64,000 bases of DNA from Nitrospirillum amazonense (GCF_007828035.1 NZ_VITV01000006.1:186001-250000); one strand, 5' to 3'; shown: positions 49,407 to 58,839, counted from the stretch's first letter. A program made the numbers and translations. Notes: a model not told the origin generated them from the sequence alone.

Positions 49407-52117
49407 CACCGCCCCCCGCCGTCCGCGCCACGGGCATCAGCCACCAGTATGGCCGCATCGCGGCGCTGGATGCCGTGACCCTGGCGGTGCCGGCCGGCGG
49501 TACCCTGGCCCTGATCGGCCCGGATGGCGTGGGCAAGTCCACCCTGCTGGGCCTGATCGCCGGCGCCAAGCGGCTACAGCGGGGCGGCTTGGAGGTCTTG
49601 GGCGGGGACATGGCGCGCGGGGGGGACCGCCGGCGCTTGCAACCCCGCGTCGCCTTCATGCCCCAGGGCCTGGGCCGCAACCTCTATCCCGACCTGTCGG
49701 TGCGGGAAAACCTGGAATTCTTCGGCAAGCTGTTCGGGCAGGGCCCGGGGGAGCGCCGCCAGCGCATCAACCGCTTGCTGGCGGCCACCGGCCTCGCCCC
49801 CTTTCCCGACCGGCCGGCGGGCAAGCTGTCGGGCGGCATGCGCCAGAAGCTGGGGCTGTGCTGCGCCCTGATCCACGATCCCGACCTGCTGATCCTGGAT
49901 GAGCCCACCACCGGCGTCGACCCGCTGTCCCGTCGGCAGTTCTGGGATCTGATCGACGGCATACGGGCAGAGCGGCCGGGCATGACCCTGCTGGTCGCCA
50001 CCTCCTACATGGACGAAGCCCAGCGCTTCGACCGGGCAGTGATGATGGACGGCGGCCGCATCCTGGCCGACGGCACGCCGGTCGAGCTCATGAGCCGCAC
50101 CGGCACGGCCACCCTGGAAGCGGCCTTCGTCGCCCTGCTGCCGGCGGACCGGCGGGGGCCGGACGAAGCCGCGGCCACCACCGCCCTGCCGCCCGGCCAG
50201 CCCATCGCCATCGAGGCGCGGGCGCTGACCTGCCGTTTCGGCGATTTCGTCGCCGTGGACCGGGTCAGCTTCGCCATTCCCAAGGGGGAGATCTTCGGCT
50301 TTCTGGGGTCTAACGGCTGCGGGAAGACCACCACGATGAAGATGCTGACCGGCCTGCTGCCGGCCAGCGCCGGGACCCCTCTGCTGTTCGGCCGGCCGGT
50401 CGATCCCGGCGACCTGGCCACCCGCCGCCGGGTAGGCTACATGGCCCAGTCCTTCTCGCTCTACGGTGACCTGTCGGTGGCGCAGAATCTGGATCTGCAC
50501 GCCACCCTGTTCGGCCTCTTGGGAACGCCGGCGCGCGAACGCATCGCCGAGGTGGTGGCGGACTTCGGCCTGGCCCCCTACCTGACGGCCCTGGCGGACA
50601 GCCTGCCGCTGGGCGTGCGCCAGCGCCTGTCGCTGGCCGTCTCGGTGCTGCACAAGCCCGAAGTCCTGATCCTGGACGAACCCACCTCGGGCGTCGACCC
50701 GGTGGCCCGCGACGCCTTCTGGCGGCAGCTGATCACCCTGTCGCGCGACCAAGGCGTCACCATCTTCGTCTCCACCCACTACATGAACGAGGCCGCGCGC
50801 TGCGACCGCGTCGCCTTCATGCAGGCCGGCCGCGTGCTGGCGGTGGGCGCACCGGATGACCTGCGCCGGGCCAAGGATGCCACCAGCCTGGACGACGCCT
50901 TCGTCGCCTACATGCGGGAAAGCGCCCCGGATGAGGCGCCGACACCCGCCCCGGCGACTGCATCGCAAGCGCCCAACGCCTTGGCCGACGCCGGCGCCTT
51001 TTCGCCGCGGCGGCTGTCGGCCTATGCCCTGCGCGAGGGGCTGGAGCTGCGCCGCGACCCTGTCCGGCTGACCGTCGCCCTGCTCGGTACCCTGATGCTG
51101 ATGCTGGTCTTCGGCTTCGGCATCAACTTCGATGTTGAGAACCTGCGTTATACCGTGCTGGACCGCGACCACAGCCCCCTGTCGCGCACGGTGGTGGAGG
51201 CGTTCTCCAGTTCCCGCTACTTCCAGGGAACGCCACCCGCCGCCGACGCGGCCCAGGCCTTGAAACGCCTTCAGGCCAATGACGTCGCCCTGGTGGTCGA
51301 TATCCCGCCGGACTTCGGCCGCGACGTGAAAAAGGGCACGCCGGCGGAGATCGCCGTTCGCATCGATGGGGCCATGCCCTTCCGGGCGGAAACCATCCAG
51401 GGCTATGTCGCCGGCCTGTTCGTCCGGCTGCGGCAGGATCTGGCGACGGAGGCCGGTGTCGAGGAAGCGCCCGGACTGAACCTCATTCCGCGCTTCCGCT
51501 ACAATCAGGCCTTCCGTTCCGCCGACGCCATGGTGCCCTGCGTCATCGGCCTGCTGCTGGTCTTCATCCCCTCCATCCTAACGGCCCTGGGCGTGGTGCG
51601 GGAGAAGGAGCTGGGGTCCATCACCAACCTTTACGTCACGCCGGTATCGCGCCTGGAGTTCCTGTTGGGCAAGCAGCTGCCCTACATCGCCATCGCCTTC
51701 TTCAACTACGCCATCATGGTCATGATGGCGCTGGTCATCTTCCATGTGCCCCTGAAGGGCAGCCTGGCGGGCCTCAGCCTGGGGGCGCTGGCCTACGTCA
51801 TGGCCACCACCGCGCTGGGCCTGCTGGTATCCTGCTTCGTCAGCACCCAGACCGCCGCCGTGTTCGGCACCGCCATCGTCACCATGCTGCCGGCCATCCA
51901 GTTCTCCGGCATGATGCAGCCCGTCTCCACCCTGTCGGGCATGCCCCATCTGCTGGGCGCCATCTTCCCCACGACATACTTCGTGAAGACGGTGGTGGGC
52001 GCCTTCACCAAGGGGCTGTCGCTGGCCGAGCTGACGCCCTTCATCCTGTCCTTGCTGGCCTTCTTCCCGGCGCTGGTGCTGGCGGCGGCCGTGCTGCTGC
52101 GCAAGCAGGAGACCTGA
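49403..52117 (+). CDS. rbbA: RbbA-like fused ABC transporter: two ATPase domains plus permease
   Basis: This 904-residue protein is close to the usual length of RbbA. ATPase 1 (about 6-230) has Walker A with K45 and the signature L-S-G-G-M-R-Q. ATPase 2 (about 268-500) has Walker A with K308 and D-E-P-T-S-G-V-D, but its signature reads L-P-L-G-V-R-Q, so one composite site is degenerate. Residues from about 540 form an ABC-2 permease with six membrane segments and a large periplasmic loop. It would export a substrate of unknown identity; a ribosome link is claimed for the E. coli homologue. Confidence 0.87.
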   Translation: MTPPPAVRATGISHQYGRIAALDAVTLAVPAGGTLALIGPDGVGKSTLLGLIAGAKRLQRGGLEVLGGDMARGGDRRRLQPRVAFMPQGLGRNLYPDLSVRENLEFFGKLFGQGPGERRQRINRLLAATGLAPFPDRPAGKLSGGMRQKLGLCCALIHDPDLLILDEPTTGVDPLSRRQFWDLIDGIRAERPGMTLLVATSYMDEAQRFDRAVMMDGGRILADGTPVELMSRTGTATLEAAFVALLPADRRGPDEAAATTALPPGQPIAIEARALTCRFGDFVAVDRVSFAIPKGEIFGFLGSNGCGKTTTMKMLTGLLPASAGTPLLFGRPVDPGDLATRRRVGYMAQSFSLYGDLSVAQNLDLHATLFGLLGTPARERIAEVVADFGLAPYLTALADSLPLGVRQRLSLAVSVLHKPEVLILDEPTSGVDPVARDAFWRQLITLSRDQGVTIFVSTHYMNEAARCDRVAFMQAGRVLAVGAPDDLRRAKDATSLDDAFVAYMRESAPDEAPTPAPATASQAPNALADAGAFSPRRLSAYALREGLELRRDPVRLTVALLGTLMLMLVFGFGINFDVENLRYTVLDRDHSPLSRTVVEAFSSSRYFQGTPPAADAAQALKRLQANDVALVVDIPPDFGRDVKKGTPAEIAVRIDGAMPFRAETIQGYVAGLFVRLRQDLATEAGVEEAPGLNLIPRFRYNQAFRSADAMVPCVIGLLLVFIPSILTALGVVREKELGSITNLYVTPVSRLEFLLGKQLPYIAIAFFNYAIMVMMALVIFHVPLKGSLAGLSLGALAYVMATTALGLLVSCFVSTQTAAVFGTAIVTMLPAIQFSGMMQPVSTLSGMPHLLGAIFPTTYFVKTVVGAFTKGLSLAELTPFILSLLAFFPALVLAAAVLLRKQET

Positions 52118-52121
52118 GCCC

Positions 52122-53249
52122 ATGGCGGCCTTCCGCAATCTGCTGACCCTGGCGCGCAAGGAACTGGCGGGCCTGCTGCGCGACCGCTTCATGCTGTTCT
52201 TCGTGCTCTACGCCTTCACCGGCATGATCTACCTGCAGGCCACGGGCATCAGCCACGAGCTGCGCAACGCCTCCATCGCCATTGTGGACGAGGACCAGTC
52301 GCCGCTGGCGCTGCGGTTCCGTTCCGCCTTCCGCGCGCCGGACTTCCAGGCCCCGGTCCTCATCGGCAAGGGCGAGGTCGACCGGGCCATGGCCGAAGCG
52401 CGCTACACCTTCGTGCTGGACGTGCCGCCGGACTTCCAGGCCGACCTGCTGGCCGGCCGGGGGGCGGAGCTGCAGATCCTGGTGGACGCCACCGCCATGA
52501 TGCAGGCCGGCATCGGCGCCGCGCAGATCCAGTCGGTGCTGAGCGATGAGGTCACACGCTTCCTGGCGCGCGACAAGACGACCACCGTCCCCGACGCGGT
52601 CAGCGCCCAGCTGCGCTTCGCCTTCAACCAGACGCTGGAAACGACGCGCTTCACCGGCCTGATGGCCATCCTGTTCAACGTTACCATGCTGTCGGTCCTG
52701 CTGACCGGCGCCGCCGTCATCCGGGAGCGGGAGCACGGCACGTTGGAGCATCTGCTGGTCATGCCCGTGCGCCCGTTGGAGATCATGGGGGCCAAGGTGC
52801 TGGCCAACGGCCTGGTGGTGCTGGGCATGACGGCGCTTTCCCTGGCGCTGATCATCCGCTGGGCCCTGGGCATCCACCTGGCCGGGTCCCTGCCCCTGTT
52901 CCTGGCCGGCACTGCCGTCTATCTGTTCTTCACCACCGCCCTGGGAATCTTCCTGGCCACGGTGGCGCGGTCCATGCCGCAGCTGGGCCTGCTGTTCATC
53001 CTGATCGTCCTGCCCCTGAACCTGCTGTCGGGCGGCAACACGCCGCTGGAAAGCATGCCCGTCTGGCTGCAGCGGATCATGCAGTTCTCCCCCGCCACCC
53101 AGTTCGTGGCCTTCGCCCAGGCCATCCTGTACCGGGGGGCGGACATCACCCTGGTCTGGCGCCATTTCGCCGCCGTCGCCGGCATGGGCGCGCTGTTCTT
53201 CTGCCTCAGCCTATGGCGCTTCCGCCGTCATCTGGCGGCGGCGCGCTGA
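52122..53249 (+). CDS. yhhJ: ABC-2 type permease, YhhJ-like
   Basis: This 375-residue membrane protein has an N-terminal segment, a periplasmic domain of about 130 residues (ELRNASIAIVDEDQSPLALR) and about five C-terminal helices (LMAILFNVTMLSVLLTGAAV; LGLLFILIVLPLNLLSGGNT). It follows the rbbA-like gene by four bases and would pair with its permease half. It resembles YhhJ/YbhR. Confidence 0.85.
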   Translation: MAAFRNLLTLARKELAGLLRDRFMLFFVLYAFTGMIYLQATGISHELRNASIAIVDEDQSPLALRFRSAFRAPDFQAPVLIGKGEVDRAMAEARYTFVLDVPPDFQADLLAGRGAELQILVDATAMMQAGIGAAQIQSVLSDEVTRFLARDKTTTVPDAVSAQLRFAFNQTLETTRFTGLMAILFNVTMLSVLLTGAAVIREREHGTLEHLLVMPVRPLEIMGAKVLANGLVVLGMTALSLALIIRWALGIHLAGSLPLFLAGTAVYLFFTTALGIFLATVARSMPQLGLLFILIVLPLNLLSGGNTPLESMPVWLQRIMQFSPATQFVAFAQAILYRGADITLVWRHFAAVAGMGALFFCLSLWRFRRHLAAAR

Positions 53250-53252
53250 CCG

Positions 53253-54236
53253 TCAGGGCACCAAGACCGCCGCCCCGCGCACCCGCCCGGCCCGCAGATC
53301 CTGGATCGCGCGGTTGGCCTGGGACAACGGATAGGACGTCACCGCCGGCCGGATGCCCGCCAGCGGCACGACGCGCAGGAAATCCAGCGCATCGGCCCGC
53401 GTCAGATTGGCGACAGAGACCAGCTGGCGTTCCCCCCACAGCAGGCTGTAGGGAAAGGCGGGGATGTCGCTCATGTGGATGCCGGCGCAGACCACCCGCC
53501 CGCCCTTGCGCACCGCCGCCAGCGCCGCCGGCACCAGCGCACCCACCGGGGCGTAGAGGATGGCCGCGTCCAGGGGCTCGGGCGGCGGTTCCTCCGACGA
53601 GCCGGCCCAGACGGCGCCCAGGGCCAGGGCGAACTCTTGCGCGGCCAGGTCGCCGGGCCGCGTGAAGACGAACACCTCGGCGCCCTGCCAGCGGGCCACC
53701 TGCAGGATGATATGGCCGGCGGCGCCGAAGCCATACAGGCCCAACTTGCGATGCGGGCCGGCCATCACCAGTGACCGCCAGCCAATGAGGCCGGCGCACA
53801 GCAGCGGGGCCACCATGGTGTCGGCCAGGTCGATGCCGTCCAAGGGATAGACGTAGCGTGCCTCCGCAACGGCCAGCGTGGCGAAGCCGCCGTCACGGGT
53901 ATAGCCGGTGAAGGCGGGCTGGTCGCAGAGGTTCTCATGACCAGCCAGGCAATAAGGGCAGCGCTGGCAACTGTGGCCCAACCAGCCCACGCCCACGCGC
54001 TGGCCCAGGCTGAGGTCAACGACCCCCGGACCCAGCCGATCGACGACGCCCACGATCTCATGGCCTGGAACGCGGGGCAGCCCGCCCGGCGGCAGGTCGC
54101 CGTCAATCAGGTGCAGGTCGGTGCGGCAGACGCCGCAGGCCCGGACGGCGAGGCGGACTTCGCCTGGCCCCGGTTCCGGATCGGGCAAACCCCGTTCCTT
54201 CAGCGCCCCCGTCCCATCCCAAACCATGGCACGCAT
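53253..54236 (-). CDS. Zinc-dependent alcohol dehydrogenase (AdhA-like)
   Basis: ATG 54234-54236 (MRAMVWDGTGALKERGLPDP) follows GGAGGAAAC; 327 residues. Catalytic zinc ligands are C-G-V-C-R-T-D and G-H-E-I-V-G; structural cysteines are in C-Q-R-C-P-Y-C-x5-L-C. The Rossmann motif is G-F-G-A-A-G-H. It is of the class that oxidises primary alcohols with NAD. Convergent with the permease gene (three bases apart) and divergent from phaB, it may feed acetaldehyde or NADH balance alongside PHA synthesis. Confidence 0.87.
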   Translation of the reverse strand: MRAMVWDGTGALKERGLPDPEPGPGEVRLAVRACGVCRTDLHLIDGDLPPGGLPRVPGHEIVGVVDRLGPGVVDLSLGQRVGVGWLGHSCQRCPYCLAGHENLCDQPAFTGYTRDGGFATLAVAEARYVYPLDGIDLADTMVAPLLCAGLIGWRSLVMAGPHRKLGLYGFGAAGHIILQVARWQGAEVFVFTRPGDLAAQEFALALGAVWAGSSEEPPPEPLDAAILYAPVGALVPAALAAVRKGGRVVCAGIHMSDIPAFPYSLLWGERQLVSVANLTRADALDFLRVVPLAGIRPAVTSYPLSQANRAIQDLRAGRVRGAAVLVP

Positions 54237-54340
54237 GACGTTTCCTCCGTCTGGACGGCTCCCCGGCCGGCCCCTAGTGAACGCCGGTTCCCGGATTCCC
54301 GCATTGATCGGCCGCAATCCGGGCCGGAATCGCCGCTGTC

Positions 54341-54354
54341 TTGACGCATCACAA
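54341..54354. promoter_or_regulatory. Weak FNR/FixK-like site in phaB leader
   Basis: TTGACGCATCACAA keeps TTGAC but has CACAA instead of GTCAA or ATCAA. It lies 64 bp before phaB, in the divergent phaB/ADH control region (54237-54418). Confidence 0.3.
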
Positions 54355-54418
54355 GGAGGCACTGGCCGTCGCATGGTCCCATGGGCCCGCAACCGACACA
54401 TAGGGGATGGAGGTTCTG

Positions 54419-55144
54419 ATGGTACGCGTCGCTTTGGTCACAGGCGGGGTCACCGGCATAGGGGCCGCCGTCTGTCTGGCCTTGAAGGCCGCCGGCCACA
54501 CCGTGGTGGCCACCTGCCCGCCCGCGGACGAGGCGATGGCAGCCACCTTCCGGCAGGCGACGGGCCTGCCGACGGTCTTCTGGGACGTCACCGACTATGC
54601 CGCCTGCGCCGACGGCGTGGCGCGGGTCACCGCAGCACACGGCCCCATCGACATCCTGGTCAACAACGCCGGCATCACCCGCGACGCCATGCTGCACAAG
54701 ATGACGCCCGAGCAATGGCGGGCCGTCATCGATGTCGACCTGGGCGGCTGCTTCAACATGTGCCGCGCCGTCATCGAAAGCATGCGCGAGCGCCGCTATG
54801 GCCGCATCATCAACGTCAGTTCGGTCAACGCCTTGTCAGGCCAGGCCGGGCAGACCAATTACGCCGCCGCCAAGGCTGGCCTCATTGGTTTCACCAAGGC
54901 GCTGGCGCTGGAGGGGGCGTCGCGCAACATCACCGTCAATGCCGTGGCCCCAGGCTACACCAAGACCGCCATGGTCGAGGCGGTGCCCGCCGACATCCTG
55001 CAGACCATCGTCAACGGCATTCCGGCCAAGCGCCTGGCCCAGCCGGAGGAGATCGCCCGCGCCGTGGCCTTCCTGGCCGCCGACGACGCCGGCTTCATCA
55101 CTGGCGAGACCCTGTCCGTGAACGGCGGCAAATACATGCAATAA
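54419..55144 (+). CDS. phaB: Acetoacetyl-CoA reductase-like SDR
   Basis: ATG 54419 (MVRVALVTGGVTGIGAAVCL) follows GGATGGAGG; 241 residues. It has the SDR cofactor motif T-G-G-x3-G-I-G, N-N-A-G and the S-x12-Y-x3-K triad in NVSSVNALSGQAGQTNYAAAK. The sequence is PhaB/FabG-like and typical of 3-ketoacyl-CoA reductases feeding PHA synthesis. Neighbouring phasin-like and phaC genes support that role. No phaA thiolase is present in the window. Confidence 0.87.
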   Translation: MVRVALVTGGVTGIGAAVCLALKAAGHTVVATCPPADEAMAATFRQATGLPTVFWDVTDYAACADGVARVTAAHGPIDILVNNAGITRDAMLHKMTPEQWRAVIDVDLGGCFNMCRAVIESMRERRYGRIINVSSVNALSGQAGQTNYAAAKAGLIGFTKALALEGASRNITVNAVAPGYTKTAMVEAVPADILQTIVNGIPAKRLAQPEEIARAVAFLAADDAGFITGETLSVNGGKYMQ

Positions 55145-55175
55145 GGGCGGGCCAATTAGGGGGGAAGCCCGATAG

Positions 55176-55203
55176 GATGGGGCGGCGCGGGGGCCGCCCC
55201 ATC
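55176..55203. terminator. Strong hairpin terminator between phaB and phasin-like genes
   Basis: An 11-bp stem (55176-55186 with 55193-55203) has the loop GCGGGG; ACTTTT follows on the plus strand. It ends five bases before the phasin-like stop and probably stops phaB transcripts. Confidence 0.7.
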
Positions 55204-55208
55204 ACTTT

Positions 55209-55565
55209 TCAACCACGGGGATCGCGTGGGGCCTGGGGCCCCAACGCTTCCACCGCCACGTGCAGCAGCCGCCCGACGCCTTCGGCGTAATCCCGGCTGG
55301 CCTTGACCGCGAAAGCCTGGCCGAAGCGCTGCAGATCCAGCGGTGTATGGCATGCCGACAGGGCCTTGCACGCCTCGCAGTCCTCGTGGAAGCGCCCCTC
55401 CCAAAGCCGCACCAGCTCCTGGACGGTGCCCAGCATGCCTTGGGTCCAGCGTCCATAGACACTGTGGACGTCGTCCAGCCAGGCGACGTTGCCGGTCAAA
55501 ACCTCTTCCATGACGCCTTTCGCCAAGGTCCCGGCCGGGTTCAGGGGTTGCGTACCATCAGGCAT
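55209..55565 (-). CDS. Phasin-like PHA granule-associated protein
   Basis: ATG 55563-55565 (MPDGTQPLNPAGTLAKGVME) follows GGAGGTCATC; 118 residues. The body is amphipathic helical, with FGQAFAVKASRDYAEGVGRL similar to phasins, and it carries C-E-A-C as a small oddity. The position among phaB and phaC genes gives the assignment. It would coat PHA granules. It is 16 bp downstream of the M50 gene, in one operon on the minus strand. Confidence 0.65.
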   Translation of the reverse strand: MPDGTQPLNPAGTLAKGVMEEVLTGNVAWLDDVHSVYGRWTQGMLGTVQELVRLWEGRFHEDCEACKALSACHTPLDLQRFGQAFAVKASRDYAEGVGRLLHVAVEALGPQAPRDPRG

Positions 55566-55581
55566 GATGACCTCCATTTCT

Positions 55582-56799
55582 TCAGGTGTGGATGTCGAGC
55601 GGATTGGGCCCTGTGAAATGCGGCGGGCTTGACGCGTCCCGGGCGGATGGTGCCGTGCCGCCGTGCCGGGCCAAGGCCGGCAGGTCGGTGGCCAACGACG
55701 CCAGGACCATCAGGTCCCGGGCCGCAAGGACGCCGACCAGGCGGCCGTGGTCCAGGACCCACAGCCGGTGGCGCCCGGCCTCGCCCAGCCGGCGGAGCGC
55801 GTCGACCACGCCGGCGTCGGCGGCGATGAAGTCCAGCTCCCCGCACGGCACCATGATGTCGCGGACCGGGGTCGCGGCCCATTCGTCGGGCGTCAGGGTG
55901 GCCACCTGCGGGATGCCGACGACGCCCATGACGCGGCCATCCCAGACCACCGGAAAGCTGCGGTGGTGATAGCGGTAGACATAGCGGGTGAGGAAATCAC
56001 CGACGACGGCCTGCGGACTGACGAAAATGGGATCCGGCGTCATGACGTCGGCCACGCGCATCCCGCCCAGGACCGTACGCACCTGCATGTCCCGGTAGCC
56101 GCTGGCGGCGGCGTTCCGAAGGAACATGCCGATGACCACCCCCCACAAGCCGCCCATGACATCGCCGGTCGCGGTGTTCCAGAAGCCCAGCGCGATGAGG
56201 AACAAGCCGAACAGGTCACCGCAGGCCGCCGAGACATGGGTGGCCCAGGCATAGTCGCCCCGCAGCCGCCACAGTGCCGCGCGCAGCGCCCGGCCGCCGT
56301 CCAGCGGGAAGGCAGGCACCAGGTTGAACAGCGCCAGATAGGCGTTGAGCTGGCCCAGATAGGCGAGGGTGGTGGCCGCCGCCGGCCAGCCGCCCAGAAC
56401 CGGAAGCGGCTGCGACACCGCCCAGCAGGCGAGAGCGATGACTCCACTGGCGGCGGGGCCCGCGATCGCCACCAGGAACTCGTGCGACGGCTTGCCGGGC
56501 TCGTCCGCGATTTCGGCCACGCCGCCGAAGACGAACAGGGTGATGCCGTTGATCCGCATGCCGAAAGCGCGCGCCACCACGCTGTGCGCCAGTTCATGCA
56601 ACAGGACGCAGACGAACAGGCCCAGCGTCCCCGCCACCGCCATCCACAGATAGACTGGCCTCGGCATGCCGGGAAGCAGCGCGGGGAACACCCCCGCCGC
56701 CAGCGACCACCCGATCAGGGCCGCCACGAAGAACCAGGACAGGTCCACAAAAATGGGAATGCCGAGCACATGCGGCAATTTGAGGCGAGCTGAGGCCAT
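55582..56799 (-). CDS. Site-2 protease-like M50 metalloprotease with CBS domains
   Basis: This 405-residue protein has an N-terminal membrane half with H68-E69-x2-H72 and the third zinc ligand D167 in F-P-L-D-G-G. A pair of CBS domains from about residue 245 binds adenine nucleotides and ends the protein. GGGGAGGAG precedes the start. Such proteases cut membrane proteins, for example anti-sigma factors, and CBS domains could tie activity to energy state. It is the first gene of the operon with the phasin-like gene and is divergent from phaC. Confidence 0.88.
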   Translation of the reverse strand: MASARLKLPHVLGIPIFVDLSWFFVAALIGWSLAAGVFPALLPGMPRPVYLWMAVAGTLGLFVCVLLHELAHSVVARAFGMRINGITLFVFGGVAEIADEPGKPSHEFLVAIAGPAASGVIALACWAVSQPLPVLGGWPAAATTLAYLGQLNAYLALFNLVPAFPLDGGRALRAALWRLRGDYAWATHVSAACGDLFGLFLIALGFWNTATGDVMGGLWGVVIGMFLRNAAASGYRDMQVRTVLGGMRVADVMTPDPIFVSPQAVVGDFLTRYVYRYHHRSFPVVWDGRVMGVVGIPQVATLTPDEWAATPVRDIMVPCGELDFIAADAGVVDALRRLGEAGRHRLWVLDHGRLVGVLAARDLMVLASLATDLPALARHGGTAPSARDASSPPHFTGPNPLDIHT

Positions 56800-56883
56800 G
56801 ACTCCTCCCCTTCCCGGCCCGCCGATGGGGAAGGCCCCTTGCGGGCCGTGACGGCACTATGCGCCCATGCCGGCACAGGCGCC

Positions 56884-56897
56884 TTGCGATGCATCAA
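56884..56897. promoter_or_regulatory. FNR/FixK-like site between M50 and phaC genes
   Basis: TTGCGATGCATCAA retains the ATCAA half and the TTG of the other half. It lies 74 bp before the phaC start and 84 bp before the M50 start, in their shared control region. Confidence 0.45.
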
Positions 56898-56970
56898 GGC
56901 CGCCGCCGCCACGGCTGCCATGATGGGTATGGCCGGCCCCATGCCGCGGACCGGCGATAGGAGGCACCCC

Positions 56971-58794
56971 ATGACCGCCGCCGTCCCCGCCACCATCCTG
57001 CCCCATGCCACGCCCCGGCGCGCGCGCCGTCCGGCACCACAGCCAACCGCGGCCGTGCCGCTGCCGCCATCACCACCCGCAGCGGACGCCGATCCGGATT
57101 TTCGCGCCCTCGACCGTGCCCTGCGCGCCACGGCGGCGCGGATGACGCAGGGACTTTCGCCGTCGGTGCTGCTGGAAGCATGGACGGACTGGGCCTCGCA
57201 TTTGTCGGCCAGCCCCGGACGGCGTCTGGGCTGGGCACTGGCGGCGGCGGATGCCGCCGGGCAATTCGCCGTGTGGCTGGCGGAAGCGTCCGCCGCGGGC
57301 GATGCCGCGCCCCTGGTCGATCCGCAACCCGGTGACCATCGCTTCGCCGACCCCGTCTGGCGGCAATGGCCCCACGTGGCCGTGGCCCAGGCCTATCTGC
57401 TGGGCGAAAGGCTGCTGCTGGATGCCGCCCGACGCGTGCCCGGCGTGGCGCGCCAGCATGAGAACGAATTGGCCTTTCTCTTCAGCCAGTGGGCCGACGT
57501 CCTGTCGCCCACCAACGTGCCCTGGCTGAACCCCGTCATCATGGGGCACACGCTGCAGGAGGGCGGCGCGAACTTGGCGCGCGGCTGGCTGAACTGGATG
57601 GAGGATGCCAACCGCCTGATGAAGGGCGCACCACCGGCCGGCGCGGAGGAGTTCCAGGTGGGCCGCGACGTAGCGCTGACGCCGGGCGCGGTCATCTACC
57701 GCAACCGGTTGATGGAGGTGATCCAATACGCGCCGGCCACACCCACCGTTCATGCGGAGCCGGTGCTGATCATCCCCGCCTGGATCATGAAATACTACAT
57801 CCTGGACCTGCGGCCGGAGAATTCGCTGGTGCGCTGGCTGGTGGGGCGCGGCCACACCGTCTTCATGGTGTCATGGAAGAACCCTGATGCCGGCGACCGG
57901 GATTTGAGCCTGGATGATTACCGCCGCCTGGGGGTCATGGCGGCCCTGGATGCGGTCACCGCCGCCGTCCCAGGCGAGCGGATTCACGCCTGCGGCTATT
58001 GCCTGGGCGGCACCATCCTGTCCATCGCCGCCGCCACCATGGCCCGCGACGGGGACGACAGGCTGGCCAGCCTGTCCCTTCTGGCGGCCCAGACCGATTT
58101 CGCCGAGGCCGGCGAGCTGATGCTGTTCCTGGATGAACGCCAGGTCAGCCTGCTGGAGGACCTGATGTGGACGCAGGGTTACCTCAGCGGCGGCCAGATG
58201 TCCGGCGCCTTCCAGTTGCTGCGCCCCAACGACCTGATCTGGTCGCGCTTCATCCGCGACTACCTGCTGGGCGACCGCGAGCCCATGACCGACCTGATGG
58301 CCTGGAACGCCGACACCACGCGCATGCCGGCGCGCATGCACGGCGAATACCTGCGCGGCCTGTTCCTGGAAAACCGCCTGTCCGCCGGCCGCTTCGCCGT
58401 GGAAGGGCGGGTGGTCGCGCTGCGCGACATCAAGGTGCCGATCTTCGCCCTGGGCACCGCGCGCGACCATGTCGCCCCCTGGCGTTCGGTCTACAAGATC
58501 AACCTGTTCAGCGACACCGCCGTCACCTTCACCCTGGTATCCGGCGGGCACAACGTGGGCATCGTCAACCCGCCGGTGGCGGAGCGGGGCAGCTATCAGA
58601 TCCTCACCCGGCAGCATGAGCAGCGATACGTCGATCCCGACACCTGGGCGGCCTCGGCACCCAGCCACGGCGGTTCCTGGTGGCCGGCGTGGGAGGCGTG
58701 GTTGCGCGACACGGGAAAGGCGGCCCAGGTGGCGCCGCCGCGGCCATCGACAACGCTGTGTCCGGCACCCGGCGAGTACGTGCACCAGGCGTGA
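56971..58794 (+). CDS. phaC: PHA synthase (poly-3-hydroxyalkanoate polymerase)
   Basis: ATG 56971 follows AGGAGG, giving 607 residues; a longer frame from 56839 is rejected because it has no such site. The N-terminal proline/alanine-rich region and the alpha/beta-hydrolase core with nucleophile C344 in G-Y-C-L-G-G, Asp in G-T-A-R-D-H, and His in G-G-H-N-V-G are diagnostic of class I synthase. It polymerises 3-hydroxyacyl-CoA on granules. An FNR-like site precedes it. Confidence 0.93.
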   Translation: MTAAVPATILPHATPRRARRPAPQPTAAVPLPPSPPAADADPDFRALDRALRATAARMTQGLSPSVLLEAWTDWASHLSASPGRRLGWALAAADAAGQFAVWLAEASAAGDAAPLVDPQPGDHRFADPVWRQWPHVAVAQAYLLGERLLLDAARRVPGVARQHENELAFLFSQWADVLSPTNVPWLNPVIMGHTLQEGGANLARGWLNWMEDANRLMKGAPPAGAEEFQVGRDVALTPGAVIYRNRLMEVIQYAPATPTVHAEPVLIIPAWIMKYYILDLRPENSLVRWLVGRGHTVFMVSWKNPDAGDRDLSLDDYRRLGVMAALDAVTAAVPGERIHACGYCLGGTILSIAAATMARDGDDRLASLSLLAAQTDFAEAGELMLFLDERQVSLLEDLMWTQGYLSGGQMSGAFQLLRPNDLIWSRFIRDYLLGDREPMTDLMAWNADTTRMPARMHGEYLRGLFLENRLSAGRFAVEGRVVALRDIKVPIFALGTARDHVAPWRSVYKINLFSDTAVTFTLVSGGHNVGIVNPPVAERGSYQILTRQHEQRYVDPDTWAASAPSHGGSWWPAWEAWLRDTGKAAQVAPPRPSTTLCPAPGEYVHQA

Positions 58795-58799
58795 GGCAG

Positions 58800-58839
58800 G
58801 GCAACCCTCCGGACGCCGGGTGGCGCCCGGAGGGTTGCC
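58800..58839. terminator. Strong GC hairpin after phaC
   Basis: A perfect 13-bp stem (58800-58812 with 58827-58839) has a 14-base loop that itself could pair. No T run follows, so it may protect mRNA ends or act with Rho. It also separates phaC from the convergent oxidoreductase gene. Confidence 0.55.
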
